A DNA stretch of 64,000 nucleotides from Aliiroseovarius sp. Z3 (GTDB taxonomy: Bacteria; Pseudomonadota; Alphaproteobacteria; Rhodobacterales; Rhodobacteraceae), in contig NZ_JAFMZK010000002.1 in assembly GCF_029105185.1 (NCBI RefSeq), positions 434,001-498,000 of the forward strand. Reading direction: 5' to 3'. The position numbers were made by a program, and so were the translations under genes. This document shows positions 1-8,897 of the stretch, piece after piece (positions within the stretch are counted from its first letter, which is position 1; each line of letters opens with the position of its first letter). The notes under the pieces were generated by a model. The model had not been told where the DNA came from. It made no database searches and saw nothing but the letters and a program-made list of their open reading frames with translations.

Positions 1-1
1 A

Positions 2-1582
2 TTGCTGAGGGATGGGCGCGCGGTGACGAAGACGCGGGCCCTGACAGAAACGACCTTGCTGATCCTGCCCGTTGATGCCTTCCGGGATCTGATGAAGGCG
101 CATGAGCCTGTGCGCCGGTTCTTCGACCGGTCCCGGGCGGACAGACAGGGAAAACAAGCGCAGCAAAGCCTTGCGACAACGCAGGTTGATACGTTCATGG
201 CACGCAACCCGATCACCTGCTCGCCTGACACGACGGTTCGTGACGCCGCCATCCTGATGCGTGACTACGGGGTGTCTTCCCTGTGCATGACCGAGGCCGA
301 CACGTTGACCGGTATTCTGACCACACGCGATATGTCCGGCAAAGTGGTTGCTGAAGCCTTGCCCAACGACACTCCGGTGTCCGCAGTTATGACGCCCAAT
401 CCCATCACGCTGGCACCGTCGGCCATCGGGTCGGACGTTCTGCATGTGATGATGGAGAAGCGTATCGGGCATTTGCCCATCGTCGAGGGTGACAAGCTGG
501 TCGGGATCGTCAGCCAGACCGATCTGACCCGGTTCCAGGCCGTCAGCTCGGCCGAACTGGTGCGTGAACTGGCGCAAGCCGCTGATGCGCAAGAAATGCA
601 GGCCGTGACGAAACGCATTCCGCAATTGCTGGTGCAACTGGTCGCGGGCGGCAGTCCCCATCAGGTCGTGACCCGCCTGATCACTGACATCGCGGACACA
701 GCCACCCGCCGCCTTGTCGCGCTGGCCGAAGAAAAACTTGGCCCGGCGCCTGCGCCTTACCTGTGGCTTGCTTGTGGCAGTCAGGGACGGCAGGAACAAA
801 CCGGCGTGTCCGATCAGGACAATTGCCTGATCTTGTCCGATGACGTGAGCGACGCGGATCGCGATGGCTATTTCGCGGAACTTGCGACGTTTGTCTGCGA
901 TGGGCTGGATACCTGCGGCTACGTCTATTGTCCCGGTGACATGATGGCCACCAATCCACGCTGGCGACAGCCCTTGTCGGTCTGGCGTGGTTATTTCGAC
1001 GGATGGGTCGCCAAGCCAAGCCCCGAGGCGCAAATGCTGGCCTCTGTCATGTTCGATCTGCGGCCCATTGCGGGCGACGCCCGGTTGTTTGGGTCGTTGC
1101 AAACGGACACGCTGGCAATGGCCGCAAAGAATTCGATCTTCGTGGCACATATGGTGTCTAACAGCCTGAAGCACACGCCGCCTCTGGGGTTGCTGCGCGG
1201 CTTTGCCACCATTCGGTCGGGTGAACACAAGAACCATCTGGATATGAAACATAACGGCGTGGTGCCGATCGTCGATCTGGGGCGCGTTTACGCGTTGCAA
1301 GGACAATTGACCGAAGCAAACACGCGCGCACGCTTTGTCGCTGCGATCAATGCGGGCGGGCTGAGCCAATCGGGCGGGCAGGACTTGCTGGATGCCTATG
1401 ACCTGATCGCAGAAACACGGCTTGAGCATCAGGCCGAACAGGTAAAGGCCGGACAGGCACCAGATAACTATCTGGCGCCGTCGGCGTTGTCAGAATTTGA
1501 CCGCAGCCATCTGCGCGATGCTTTCGTGGTCGTGAAATCAATGCAAAGTGCCATCGGGCACGGGCGCGGCATGCTCGGCTGA
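2..1582 (+). CDS. CBS-domain / DUF294 nucleotidyltransferase-like signalling protein (5' partial)
   Basis: The reading frame is already open at the window edge, so the true start and most of an expected N-terminal cyclic-nucleotide-binding domain lie upstream; residues 1-45 look like the tail of such a domain. Two CBS repeats follow (about residues 63-180), then a DUF294 nucleotidyltransferase-like domain with GSQGRQE (259-265) and SDQDN (270-274), the GSxGRxE and DxD pattern of GlnE/GlnD-like enzymes, then a DUF294 C-terminal domain to residue 526. The family is thought to be a cytoplasmic regulator, often encoded beside sodium:solute symporters, but its substrate is unknown. The gene lies 30 bp before a small membrane-protein gene. 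Confidence 0.88.
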   Translation: MLRDGRAVTKTRALTETTLLILPVDAFRDLMKAHEPVRRFFDRSRADRQGKQAQQSLATTQVDTFMARNPITCSPDTTVRDAAILMRDYGVSSLCMTEADTLTGILTTRDMSGKVVAEALPNDTPVSAVMTPNPITLAPSAIGSDVLHVMMEKRIGHLPIVEGDKLVGIVSQTDLTRFQAVSSAELVRELAQAADAQEMQAVTKRIPQLLVQLVAGGSPHQVVTRLITDIADTATRRLVALAEEKLGPAPAPYLWLACGSQGRQEQTGVSDQDNCLILSDDVSDADRDGYFAELATFVCDGLDTCGYVYCPGDMMATNPRWRQPLSVWRGYFDGWVAKPSPEAQMLASVMFDLRPIAGDARLFGSLQTDTLAMAAKNSIFVAHMVSNSLKHTPPLGLLRGFATIRSGEHKNHLDMKHNGVVPIVDLGRVYALQGQLTEANTRARFVAAINAGGLSQSGGQDLLDAYDLIAETRLEHQAEQVKAGQAPDNYLAPSALSEFDRSHLRDAFVVVKSMQSAIGHGRGMLG

Positions 1583-1612
1583 CGCGTGCTGTGCGCAAGG
1601 GAAGGAAGCTGA

Positions 1613-2143
1613 ATGTTCTATGAAATCGTTGCCACGCTCGTGTCAGCCTTTGTCGGAGCCGGCCTTGTTCTGGCCCTGAACAAGCTGACGGGGGGGCGTC
1701 TGCCCAAATGGGCGATGCCGGTCGGGGCAGGGCTTGCGATGATCGTGACCACGGTCGCCAATGAATACGCTTGGTATGACCGCACCCGCGATCTTCTGCC
1801 AGAAGGCATGACCGTCGTGATGGAGGTCGAGAACAACTCGATCTACCGTCCGTGGACCTTTGTGGCGCCATTTGTCGAGCGTTTTGCCGCCATTGATGAA
1901 CAATCCCTGCGCACCCACCAAGCACAGCCTTATCTGCGGATGGTCGATTTTCTGTTCATGGGGCGCTGGTCCGCGCCCGAGAAAATGGTGGTGCTCGGAG
2001 ATTGCGAGGCCAGCAGGCGCGCCCCTTTGATCGATGCGGTCGAGTTTGATGCGTCGGGTCAGGTTACCGGCGTCGATTGGGTCGCCGTACCCGACGACGA
2101 CGTCATTCTTAACGCCATGTGCAATCTTGAGGTGACATCATGA
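1613..2143 (+). CDS. small membrane protein of unknown function
   Basis: A 176-residue protein. Residues 3-22 form a clear membrane helix and residues 35-48 (VGAGLAMIVTTVAN) a weaker hydrophobic stretch. The rest is a soluble domain with no motif I recognise. The gene sits between the DUF294 protein and the exonuclease and overlaps the latter by ATGA, so the three probably form one operon and the proteins may work together. Function unknown. Confidence 0.75.
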   Translation: MFYEIVATLVSAFVGAGLVLALNKLTGGRLPKWAMPVGAGLAMIVTTVANEYAWYDRTRDLLPEGMTVVMEVENNSIYRPWTFVAPFVERFAAIDEQSLRTHQAQPYLRMVDFLFMGRWSAPEKMVVLGDCEASRRAPLIDAVEFDASGQVTGVDWVAVPDDDVILNAMCNLEVTS

Positions 2144-3555
2144 AAATCCTGACCACCCTGTCGTTACGCCTGCGGATATTTCTGTTTTTCGCACTTTTGG
2201 CGATCTGCGGGGTGGGTCTGGTCATGGCCGCACTGGCCATCGGTTACGCACGTGCACAAGCGACCGGGCTGGCGTCGGGATTTGTCTTTGCGGGCGTGTT
2301 GTCAGGGTTTGGCTTGCTGGCATTGTCGGTGGGCATCTGGTTTCTGTTCGACGAGAATGTCGCGCGCCCGATTGAGCGACTGGCAACGGGGCTGAGGTCG
2401 CGTGCTCATGCGGGGGCGGGTGGTGTCGACACACATGCTGCGCGCTATTTGGGTGATCTGGCCCCGGCCGCCGAAGCGGTGTCGGAACAACTGATGAAGT
2501 CCACGATGGATCAGGCCAGTATCGTCGCCTCGGAAACCGCGCGTCTGTCGGCAGACAAGGCGCGCCTAACGGCGCTTTTGTCCGAAATCCCGGTGGCGAT
2601 GATCCTTGTAAATCCAGCTCACCAGATTGTGCTATACGACAAACAGGCGGCGGGCGTGCTGTCGCAGGTTTGCCCGCCCCGTCTGAACGCTTCGATCTTT
2701 GATTATTTCCAGAAAGGTCCGTTTCTGGCCGCTTACAAGAAGATGATTTCTTCCGGGTTGGAGCAGAGTTTTACTGATTTGGCCGCCGCCAATGGGTTGG
2801 AATTTGACGCGCGTCTGAAACCCCTTGGCCCCGGCGACGGGTATCTGGTCATCATTGATGATGCCCATACCAACATCGCGCCAGATCAAAGCCGCCCCGT
2901 TGTGTTCGATTTCGACCTGATGGAGGGGCAGGCCACCGACAACCTGATGGAAATGCACCTGAACGACCTGACTTATGTGGTGTTTGACACGGAAACCACA
3001 GGGCTGCTGCCACATAAGGACGAGGTGGTTCAGATCGGTGCTGTGCGGGTCGTTAAGGGCAAGATCGTGCCGGGCGAGACCATAAATCAACTGGTCGATC
3101 CGGGGATGAAAATTCCGGCGGCCTCGACCAAGGTCCACGGTGTGACGAATGCCATGGTGGCCGGACAGCCCGGTATTGATGTGGCGGGCAAGCATTTGCA
3201 TGACTTCGCGCGCGGGGCGGTTCTGGTGGCCCATAACGCGCCATTTGACATGGCGTTCCTGCGGCGCCACGCCGAAACCTGCGGCGTTGAATGGACCCAT
3301 CCGATCCTGGATACGGTGCTGTTGTCGGCAGTGCTTTATGGCACGACCGAGGTGCATACGCTGGACGCTCTGTGTGAGCGCCTCGGCGTGACCATCCCGC
3401 CCGAATTGCGCCACACGGCGTTAGGGGACGCCCACGCCACCGCCGAAGTTCTGTGCAAGATGTTGGCCATGCTGCATTCGCGCGGGGTCGAGACATTGGC
3501 AGGCGCCATTGCCGAGGCGAAGAAACACAAGCGGCTGTTGGACGATCTGAACTAG
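2140..3555 (+). CDS. membrane-anchored DEDDh 3'-5' exonuclease (DnaQ-like)
   Basis: A 471-residue protein. Two hydrophobic helices (about 12-35 and 47-70) are followed by a linker and a PAS-like segment (about 145-245). The C-terminal 280-455 is a DnaQ-family exonuclease domain with the metal ligands visible: D283 and E285 in FDTETTGL, D370 in HNAPFD, and H425 plus D430 in HTALGDAH. It should remove nucleotides 3'-5' from DNA or RNA, but unlike the replicative epsilon subunit it is tethered to the inner membrane with a sensor-like module. It starts inside the previous stop codon (ATGA). The gene ends 13 bp before the convergent ABC permease gene. Confidence 0.87.
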   Translation: MKILTTLSLRLRIFLFFALLAICGVGLVMAALAIGYARAQATGLASGFVFAGVLSGFGLLALSVGIWFLFDENVARPIERLATGLRSRAHAGAGGVDTHAARYLGDLAPAAEAVSEQLMKSTMDQASIVASETARLSADKARLTALLSEIPVAMILVNPAHQIVLYDKQAAGVLSQVCPPRLNASIFDYFQKGPFLAAYKKMISSGLEQSFTDLAAANGLEFDARLKPLGPGDGYLVIIDDAHTNIAPDQSRPVVFDFDLMEGQATDNLMEMHLNDLTYVVFDTETTGLLPHKDEVVQIGAVRVVKGKIVPGETINQLVDPGMKIPAASTKVHGVTNAMVAGQPGIDVAGKHLHDFARGAVLVAHNAPFDMAFLRRHAETCGVEWTHPILDTVLLSAVLYGTTEVHTLDALCERLGVTIPPELRHTALGDAHATAEVLCKMLAMLHSRGVETLAGAIAEAKKHKRLLDDLN

Positions 3556-3568
3556 CGCGCTGTATGGA

Positions 3569-4342
3569 TCAACGGCTTTCATCCGCATTCATCTTGCGCT
3601 CCAACCACCGCACACCCGCCGAGATGATCAGCACCAGCACCAGATATTCAAGGATCAGCAGGGTATAGATTTCCAGCGGTCTGTATTCGGTGACGACCAG
3701 TTCGTTGGCGCGGCGTGTCAGTTCCGCCATTCCGATCACCGACGCGAAAGCCGACATTTTCACGATATAGATGAATTGGTTGGCCAGTGGCGGCAGGATG
3801 CGACGCACTGCTTGCGGCAGAATGACATAGCGCATCGCCTGCGCACGTGTCAGGCCAATGGTCTGTGCGGCCTCGGCCTGCCCGCGTGGAACGGACTGAA
3901 TGCCCGAACGGAAAATCTCGGCGGTGAAGGCGCTGTCTGACAAGGCCAGTGTGATCACGGCCCCCCAGAAAGGATCTATGTTCAGGTCGATCCCCATCGA
4001 GCGCAGCACCACCGGCAGGCCGTAAAACACCCAAAACAGCATGGGCAGCAGGGGAATGGCGCGAATGAACTCGACATAAATGCGGTTGGGCAGGCGCAGC
4101 CAGCGACTGCGTGCAAAGGCGGGAAGGGCAACCAGCAAGCCGATGATGATTGATGCCACCGCCGCGATCACCGAGATCTGGATGGTCGCAGAAAACCCGC
4201 GCAGCAGGAATGTTATATTGGTCCAGCCCGCTGATGTGGTCGGATCAATGACATACCACCCCCATGTCCCCGGCGGGGCGGCGCAGGCCGTAAGGGTGAA
4301 GAGCGACAGAAGCGCAAGGGACAGGCGGAATTTGGTCATCAT
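3569..4342 (-). CDS. polar amino-acid ABC transporter permease
   Basis: A 257-residue HisM/GlnP-type inner-membrane permease. The EAA-type coupling loop is visible around GQAEAAQTIGLTRAQ, followed by ILPQAVRRILPPLANQF, both typical of polar amino-acid permeases. It should pair with the ATPase gene directly upstream (7 bp gap) and the divergent binding protein at 5219. Odd feature: residues 1-25 look like a lipoprotein signal, with an LTAC lipobox ahead of a periplasmic GWYV segment, so the first helix may be a cleaved or lipid-modified signal. The substrate cannot be read from the sequence. Confidence 0.9.
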   Translation of the reverse strand: MMTKFRLSLALLSLFTLTACAAPPGTWGWYVIDPTTSAGWTNITFLLRGFSATIQISVIAAVASIIIGLLVALPAFARSRWLRLPNRIYVEFIRAIPLLPMLFWVFYGLPVVLRSMGIDLNIDPFWGAVITLALSDSAFTAEIFRSGIQSVPRGQAEAAQTIGLTRAQAMRYVILPQAVRRILPPLANQFIYIVKMSAFASVIGMAELTRRANELVVTEYRPLEIYTLLILEYLVLVLIISAGVRWLERKMNADESR

Positions 4343-4349
4343 CGCCCCC

Positions 4350-5087
4350 TCAGTGCTTCAGTATCTTGTCAAGAAACTGCGCAAACCGCGCAGATTTCGG
4401 CGCTGAGAATGCGATCTCGGGTGGCTCGACCTCGACGATCTCGCCTGCGTCCATGAAGGCGATGCGGTCGGCCACACGGCGCGCAAATCCCATCTCATGG
4501 GTGACGCAGATCATTGTCATGCCGTCGCGGGCCAGATCCTCCATCACCTCCAGCACCTCGGCAATCATCTCGGGGTCCAGCGCCGAGGTCGGCTCGTCAA
4601 ACAACATCAACTTGGGGTCCATGCATAGCGACCGGGCGATGGCGACGCGTTGCTGTTGACCGCCTGATAGTTGACCGGGGCGTTTGTCGGCCTGTTCTGG
4701 GATGCGAACGCGTTCAAGATAAGCCATTGCGCGGTCGCGTGCTTCAGGTCTGGGCATGCCAAGGGCACGCATCGGGCCAAGCATCAGATTGTCTAGAACC
4801 GTCAAATGCGGAAACAGGTTAAACTGTTGAAACACCATACCAATATCGCCACGACCCTGGGAATCAACGGGCTGCCCATAAAGCGAGATGGTGCCTTTCT
4901 GATGCTGCTCCAACCCGGCCAGAAGCCGCACGACGGTGGACTTTCCGGAACCTGAGGGGCCGCAGATCACCAGCTTTTCGCCGTGGTCCACGTCCAGCGT
5001 GATGTCGCGCAGCACCTGAAAGTCATCATACCATTTGCTGACCTGCGCCATGGTGATCGCGTGCTTGCCTTGGTTAATGTTCGCCAC
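4350..5087 (-). CDS. polar amino-acid ABC transporter ATP-binding protein
   Basis: A GlnQ/HisP-type ATPase. It shows the Walker [10 protein letters not shown], a Q-loop (VFQQFNLFP), the signature LSGGQQQR, Walker [13 protein letters not shown] and the switch histidine in [10 protein letters not shown] chose the GTG at 5087 because the first ATG (5051) falls inside the first beta strand ([11 protein letters not shown]); an in-frame extension further upstream is unlikely to be coding. The gene powers the permease at 3569-4342 and is divergent from the binding-protein gene, so the importer is controlled from the 5088-5218 intergenic region. Confidence 0.88.
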   Translation of the reverse strand: MANINQGKHAITMAQVSKWYDDFQVLRDITLDVDHGEKLVICGPSGSGKSTVVRLLAGLEQHQKGTISLYGQPVDSQGRGDIGMVFQQFNLFPHLTVLDNLMLGPMRALGMPRPEARDRAMAYLERVRIPEQADKRPGQLSGGQQQRVAIARSLCMDPKLMLFDEPTSALDPEMIAEVLEVMEDLARDGMTMICVTHEMGFARRVADRIAFMDAGEIVEVEPPEIAFSAPKSARFAQFLDKILKH

Positions 5088-5145
5088 TTGTTCTTTTGCC
5101 CGCGATCTGTTCAACTGATCGTGAGCAGTCCATCCGAGGGCTGCC

Positions 5146-5177
5146 TTGACCCGTATCATGTTTATTAAGGTATACGG
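5146..5177 (+). promoter_or_regulatory. candidate promoter with inverted repeat, amino-acid importer
   Basis: TTGACC (5146-5151) lies 19 bp before TATACG (5171-5176), a slightly long spacing. An inverted repeat CCGTAT (5151-5156) / ATACGG (5172-5177) overlaps both elements and could be an operator. It lies 41 bp upstream of the binding-protein start in the divergent importer promoter region. Promoter and operator roles are inferred from sequence alone. Confidence 0.35.
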
Positions 5178-5218
5178 ACAAGCAACGATTTTGATAACCA
5201 CCAAAAGGACACCGCGCG

Positions 5219-5992
5219 ATGAACTTTCTGCGAACTCTTGGGGCCGGGCTGCTGGCGATGACACTGCTGGCAGGCGGGGCGCAGGCCCAATCCGCCCTGA
5301 ATGACATTCTTTCCGGCGGCGTCCTGAAGGTGGGCACAACCGGCGACTGGAACCCGATGTCGATGAAGGATCCGGCCACGGACAGCTATCGTGGTTATGA
5401 CATCGACATCATGACCGAACTGGCCAAGGATCTTGAGGTCGAGCTGGAATTTGTGCCGGCCGATTGGAAAACCTTGGTGAACGGGATCGTCGCGGGCAAG
5501 TATCACATGACCGGCTCAGCCTCGATCTCGCCGTCGCGGATGAAAGTGGCCGGGTATTCCGAGCCCTATATCTCGGTGCAGATTCTGCCATTCACCACAT
5601 CGGACAAGGTGGGGAACTATGATGGCTGGGATGCAATCAACAAACCAGAGGTGAAGGTGGCGACCACGCTTGGCACCTCGTTCGAAGGGATGGTGCGCAG
5701 TTGGTTCCCGGATGCTGACATCAAGGTCGTCGAAGCGCCTGCGCGCGGGTATCAGGAAGTTCTGGCCGGTCGCGCCGATGTGTTTATCACGTCGAACATT
5801 GAAGGCGCCACATTGACCGAGAAGTTTCCGAATGTGACAGCGGTTCCGGTGGATGCGCCGCGCGCGCCAACACCGATTGCAATGCTGTTGCCACAGGGCG
5901 ATCAGGTTTGGATCAACTATGTGAACAGCTGGGTTAAGCTGAAGAAGGAACAGGGTTTCTTTACAGATACCGCTGCGAAATGGGGGCTGTAA
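5219..5992 (+). CDS. ABC transporter substrate-binding protein, family 3
   Basis: A 257-residue periplasmic protein with a cleavable signal peptide (about residues 1-24, ending AQA). The mature part begins with [14 protein letters not shown] and contains [14 protein letters not shown] and the [15 protein letters not shown] segment characteristic of family 3 amino-acid binding proteins. It is related to both polar amino-acid receptors and periplasmic cyclohexadienyl dehydratase-like proteins; the divergent ATPase/permease pair favours a transport role. The start is preceded by an AAAGGA-type ribosome site, and a strong terminator follows. Confidence 0.9.
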   Translation: MNFLRTLGAGLLAMTLLAGGAQAQSALNDILSGGVLKVGTTGDWNPMSMKDPATDSYRGYDIDIMTELAKDLEVELEFVPADWKTLVNGIVAGKYHMTGSASISPSRMKVAGYSEPYISVQILPFTTSDKVGNYDGWDAINKPEVKVATTLGTSFEGMVRSWFPDADIKVVEAPARGYQEVLAGRADVFITSNIEGATLTEKFPNVTAVPVDAPRAPTPIAMLLPQGDQVWINYVNSWVKLKKEQGFFTDTAAKWGL

Positions 5993-6011
5993 CTCAAGTC
6001 ACTTGAAGAAC

Positions 6012-6040
6012 AAAAGGCCGGGCATCGTTCCCGGCCTTTT
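6012..6040. terminator. intrinsic terminator, probably bidirectional
   Basis: An 11-bp perfect stem, AAAAGGCCGGG (6012-6022) and CCCGGCCTTTT (6030-6040) with a 7-nt loop, lies between two convergent genes. T-runs exist in both directions, so it can end the binding-protein transcript and the methyltransferase transcript. Confidence 0.9.
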
Positions 6041-6047
6041 CTTTGCA

Positions 6048-7169
6048 TCAGGGCAGTTGCGAGGTCTGATACAGCTTCACCTTGGTGCCGCCGTGATCGA
6101 CGGGTGGACCGGGGGGCAGGAACGGCAGACCTGTCGCCTTGGCCAGCCCGCCGTCGCTGGTGATGATCGCCACCCGCCAGCCTGCAAACCGCTCCATCAG
6201 CACCTTGCCCAAGGTGCCATACAGCGCGAACAGCAGTTTCTTGTTGCCGATCCGCCCACCATAGGGCGGGTTCACGATGACAAGGCCGGGTGGGGCATCG
6301 GGACGCTCAAGATCGCTGATCGCGGCTTCGGTGAAGTGGGTCAGGGGGGCGACCCCGGCGGCCTCGGCATTCTGTTGGCTGTTAGCAATCGCGCCGGCGT
6401 TGCGGTCCGACCCAAAGAACCGGGGGGGTGCCTCTGCGACCTGGACCCGGGTCGCGGTTTTCATCTTTGCAAAGGCTTCGGCATCGAAACTGGCCAGATG
6501 TTCGAAGGCAAAATGACGGGCGCGCCCGGGCAGCAATCCCACCGACATCTCGGCGGCTTCAATCAGAAACGTGCCGGATCCGCACATCGGGTCCAAGACC
6601 GGCTCTTGCCCATCGTAGCCAGCGGCGTTCAGGAACAAGGCGGCCAGAGTTTCGCGCATCGGGGCCTTGCCAGTCGCGGTCTTGTAGCCGCGCTTGTGCA
6701 GACTATCCCCCGACGTATCCAGACTGATCGTCACCAGATTGTCGTCGATCCGCACTTTCAGAACCAGAGCCGCATCTTTCGAGATCGTTGCACCCAGAGT
6801 TTCGCGGATCGCGGTTTCAACCCGTTGGGCGGCTGCCTTGTGGTGATAGATCTTCGACCGTTTGCACACCGCTTCGACCCGCACCGGTATATCGGCGCGC
6901 AACACATCGCCCCACGGAAATTTGCGCGCACGTTTGTCCAGCTGTGCCAGATGAAACGCCCGGAAGCTGCCCAGCCGCACAAGCACGCGCGTGGCCCCGC
7001 GCAGCGTCAGGTTGGCCCGCCAGACCTCGGCCCAGTCACCATGGATGGTCACGCCGCCGGGGCTGGCGGTGGGGGTGGCAAAGCCTGCGGCGCGTGCTTC
7101 GTCCGCCAGCACGGGTTCCAGACCCGGCGGGGCGACAAGGAAAATCTCATATGTATCGGTGTCAGTCAT
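6048..7169 (-). CDS. THUMP-domain class I RNA methyltransferase (RlmL-like)
   Basis: A 373-residue protein. The N-terminal ferredoxin-like/THUMP region (about 1-160) is followed by a UPF0020-type Rossmann methyltransferase. Motif I is LDPMCGSGTFLIEAA and motif IV is NPPYGGRIG, the NPPY form expected for base N-methylation. By family it should methylate the exocyclic amine of a guanine in rRNA using S-adenosylmethionine, as the N-terminal half of RlmKL does; the exact target is not shown. It is monocistronic or co-transcribed with the DUF1285 gene upstream (43 bp gap). Confidence 0.87.
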   Translation of the reverse strand: MTDTDTYEIFLVAPPGLEPVLADEARAAGFATPTASPGGVTIHGDWAEVWRANLTLRGATRVLVRLGSFRAFHLAQLDKRARKFPWGDVLRADIPVRVEAVCKRSKIYHHKAAAQRVETAIRETLGATISKDAALVLKVRIDDNLVTISLDTSGDSLHKRGYKTATGKAPMRETLAALFLNAAGYDGQEPVLDPMCGSGTFLIEAAEMSVGLLPGRARHFAFEHLASFDAEAFAKMKTATRVQVAEAPPRFFGSDRNAGAIANSQQNAEAAGVAPLTHFTEAAISDLERPDAPPGLVIVNPPYGGRIGNKKLLFALYGTLGKVLMERFAGWRVAIITSDGGLAKATGLPFLPPGPPVDHGGTKVKLYQTSQLP

Positions 7170-7212
7170 GCTGTCCCATAGCCCAAGGGCGCAGGCAGGG
7201 CGAGGGGGATTG

Positions 7213-7833
7213 TCACACCTTCAGGTCTTTCGACGGGATGATCGGAAAGAAAACACCGCTCGACCAAAGGCCGAACCAGCTTTCGCCGTCGTGATCCTCA
7301 TGCGCGCCCAGATCGACCAGCCGATAGAAGCTTTTGCGGTCGATCAGCGCCTCAAGATTGGTGCGCACCAGCACATAGGGCGATGGCTCGCCCGTTTCAG
7401 GGTCGCGTTCCACACGGATCGGGGTATCAGGGCCAGCCACGGTTTCGTCACCGACATTGGTGGTGAAGGTCAGAACCTGATCGCGGCCCTTGCCCGTGGC
7501 TTCAAAGTCGATGGCGACGAAGGGGGCATCGTCCACGGTGATGCCGACTTTTTCCACGGGCGTGACAAGGAAATAGTCGTCGCCATCCTTGCGGATGATG
7601 GATGAGAACAGTTTCACCAGTTCGTGCCGCCCGATGGGGGTGCCAAGGTAAAACCAGGTCCCGTCACGCGCGATCCGCATGTCCAGATCACCACAGAAAT
7701 CAGGGTTCCACAAATGCACGGGCGGCAGACCTTTCTTGCCCGCTTTTCGGGCCGCATCGGCCAGCGCTTCGGTCATGTTCTTGCTGGATGCAGCTTTTTC
7801 CGGCGATTTTCCGTCACTTGCCGTTTTTGTCAT
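7213..7833 (-). CDS. DUF1285 family protein
   Basis: A 206-residue soluble protein. The segment [28 protein letters not shown] and the following beta-rich stretch are the recognisable DUF1285 core. The N-terminal 35 residues are Lys/Ala-rich and probably disordered. The function of the family is unknown. The gene is divergent from moxR across only 59 bp, so both promoters must share that short region. Confidence 0.85.
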   Translation of the reverse strand: MTKTASDGKSPEKAASSKNMTEALADAARKAGKKGLPPVHLWNPDFCGDLDMRIARDGTWFYLGTPIGRHELVKLFSSIIRKDGDDYFLVTPVEKVGITVDDAPFVAIDFEATGKGRDQVLTFTTNVGDETVAGPDTPIRVERDPETGEPSPYVLVRTNLEALIDRKSFYRLVDLGAHEDHDGESWFGLWSSGVFFPIIPSKDLKV

Positions 7834-7892
7834 TTGTTCCCCCGACGCGTTTGGCCTTTAATGAAATGTAAAGCCCAAGCGGAGGAATTTCC

Positions 7893-8897
7893 ATGACCAA
7901 CGATGCCATTCTGGACGAGATCGAAGCCCTTGGTGACACGCTGGCGCGCGCGAAGGGTGTCATCTCGCGGCGAATTATCGGTCAGGAACAAGTGGTTGAC
8001 CTGACCCTGTCGGCTCTGCTGGCGGGTGGGCACGCGCTTTTGATCGGGCTGCCGGGGCTGGGCAAGACGCGACTGGTGGAAACGCTGTCCACGGTGATGG
8101 GCCTGCGCGAAGGGCGCATCCAGTTCACACCCGACCTGATGCCATCCGACATTCTTGGGGCCGAAGTGCTGGAAGAAAGCGCCGAGGGCACCCGCTCGTT
8201 CCGGTTCCTGAAAGGGCCGATCTTCTGTCAGCTTCTGTTGGCGGATGAAATCAACCGCGCCAGCCCCCGCACCCAGTCGGCACTGTTGCAGGCGATGCAG
8301 GAACATCAGGTTTCCGTTGCCGGGCAGACTTATGAACTGGCCGCCCCCTTTCATGTGTTGGCCACGCAGAACCCGCTGGAACAGGAAGGGACCTATCCCT
8401 TGCCCGAAGCGCAGTTGGACCGGTTCCTGTTGCAGGTGGATGTTGACTACCCTGATCGCGACGCCGAGCGCGATATTCTGATTGCCACCACCGGCACCGA
8501 GGACGCCAAGGCCGAGCCGGTCTTTTCCGCTGCCGACCTGATCGCCGCGCAAAAGCTTTTGCGCCGGATGCCGGTTGGCGAGAACGTGGTCGATGCGATT
8601 CTTGATCTTGTCCGGGCCTGTCGTCCGGCGGAAGCCACGGCCCCGCAAATCGTGCGTGACACGGTCAGTTGGGGGCCGGGGCCACGGGCAGCGCAAGCAT
8701 TGATGTTGCTGACAAGGGCGCGCGCCTTGATCGACGGGCGTCTGGCGCCGGGGATCGACGATGTGCAGGCGCTCGCGCGTCCGGTGCTCAGCCACCGTAT
8801 GGCGCTGAGCTATGGTGCACGGGCGGCGGGTCATGATCTGGCCAGTGTGATTGACACAGTGGTCGACCAGACCACGCGCGCCGTGGCGGCGGCGTGA
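7893..8897 (+). CDS. MoxR-family AAA+ ATPase
   Basis: A 334-residue ATPase with Walker A GLPGLGKT (52-59), Walker B LLLADEIN (about 114-121) and ATQNPLEQEGTYPLPEAQLDRF, the sensor-1 and Arg-rich stretch typical of MoxR proteins. MoxR proteins act as chaperones that mature partner proteins or complexes, usually encoded beside DUF58 and VWA/BatA-like proteins, which is what follows here. A GGAGGA ribosome site precedes the ATG. Its 3' end overlaps the next gene (GTGA). Confidence 0.93.
   Translation: MTNDAILDEIEALGDTLARAKGVISRRIIGQEQVVDLTLSALLAGGHALLIGLPGLGKTRLVETLSTVMGLREGRIQFTPDLMPSDILGAEVLEESAEGTRSFRFLKGPIFCQLLLADEINRASPRTQSALLQAMQEHQVSVAGQTYELAAPFHVLATQNPLEQEGTYPLPEAQLDRFLLQVDVDYPDRDAERDILIATTGTEDAKAEPVFSAADLIAAQKLLRRMPVGENVVDAILDLVRACRPAEATAPQIVRDTVSWGPGPRAAQALMLLTRARALIDGRLAPGIDDVQALARPVLSHRMALSYGARAAGHDLASVIDTVVDQTTRAVAAA

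Noticed and set aside
6003-7181. Long open frame on the plus strand opposite the RNA methyltransferase
   Set aside because: It mirrors the codon periodicity of the real minus-strand gene in GC-rich DNA and encodes no recognisable domain.
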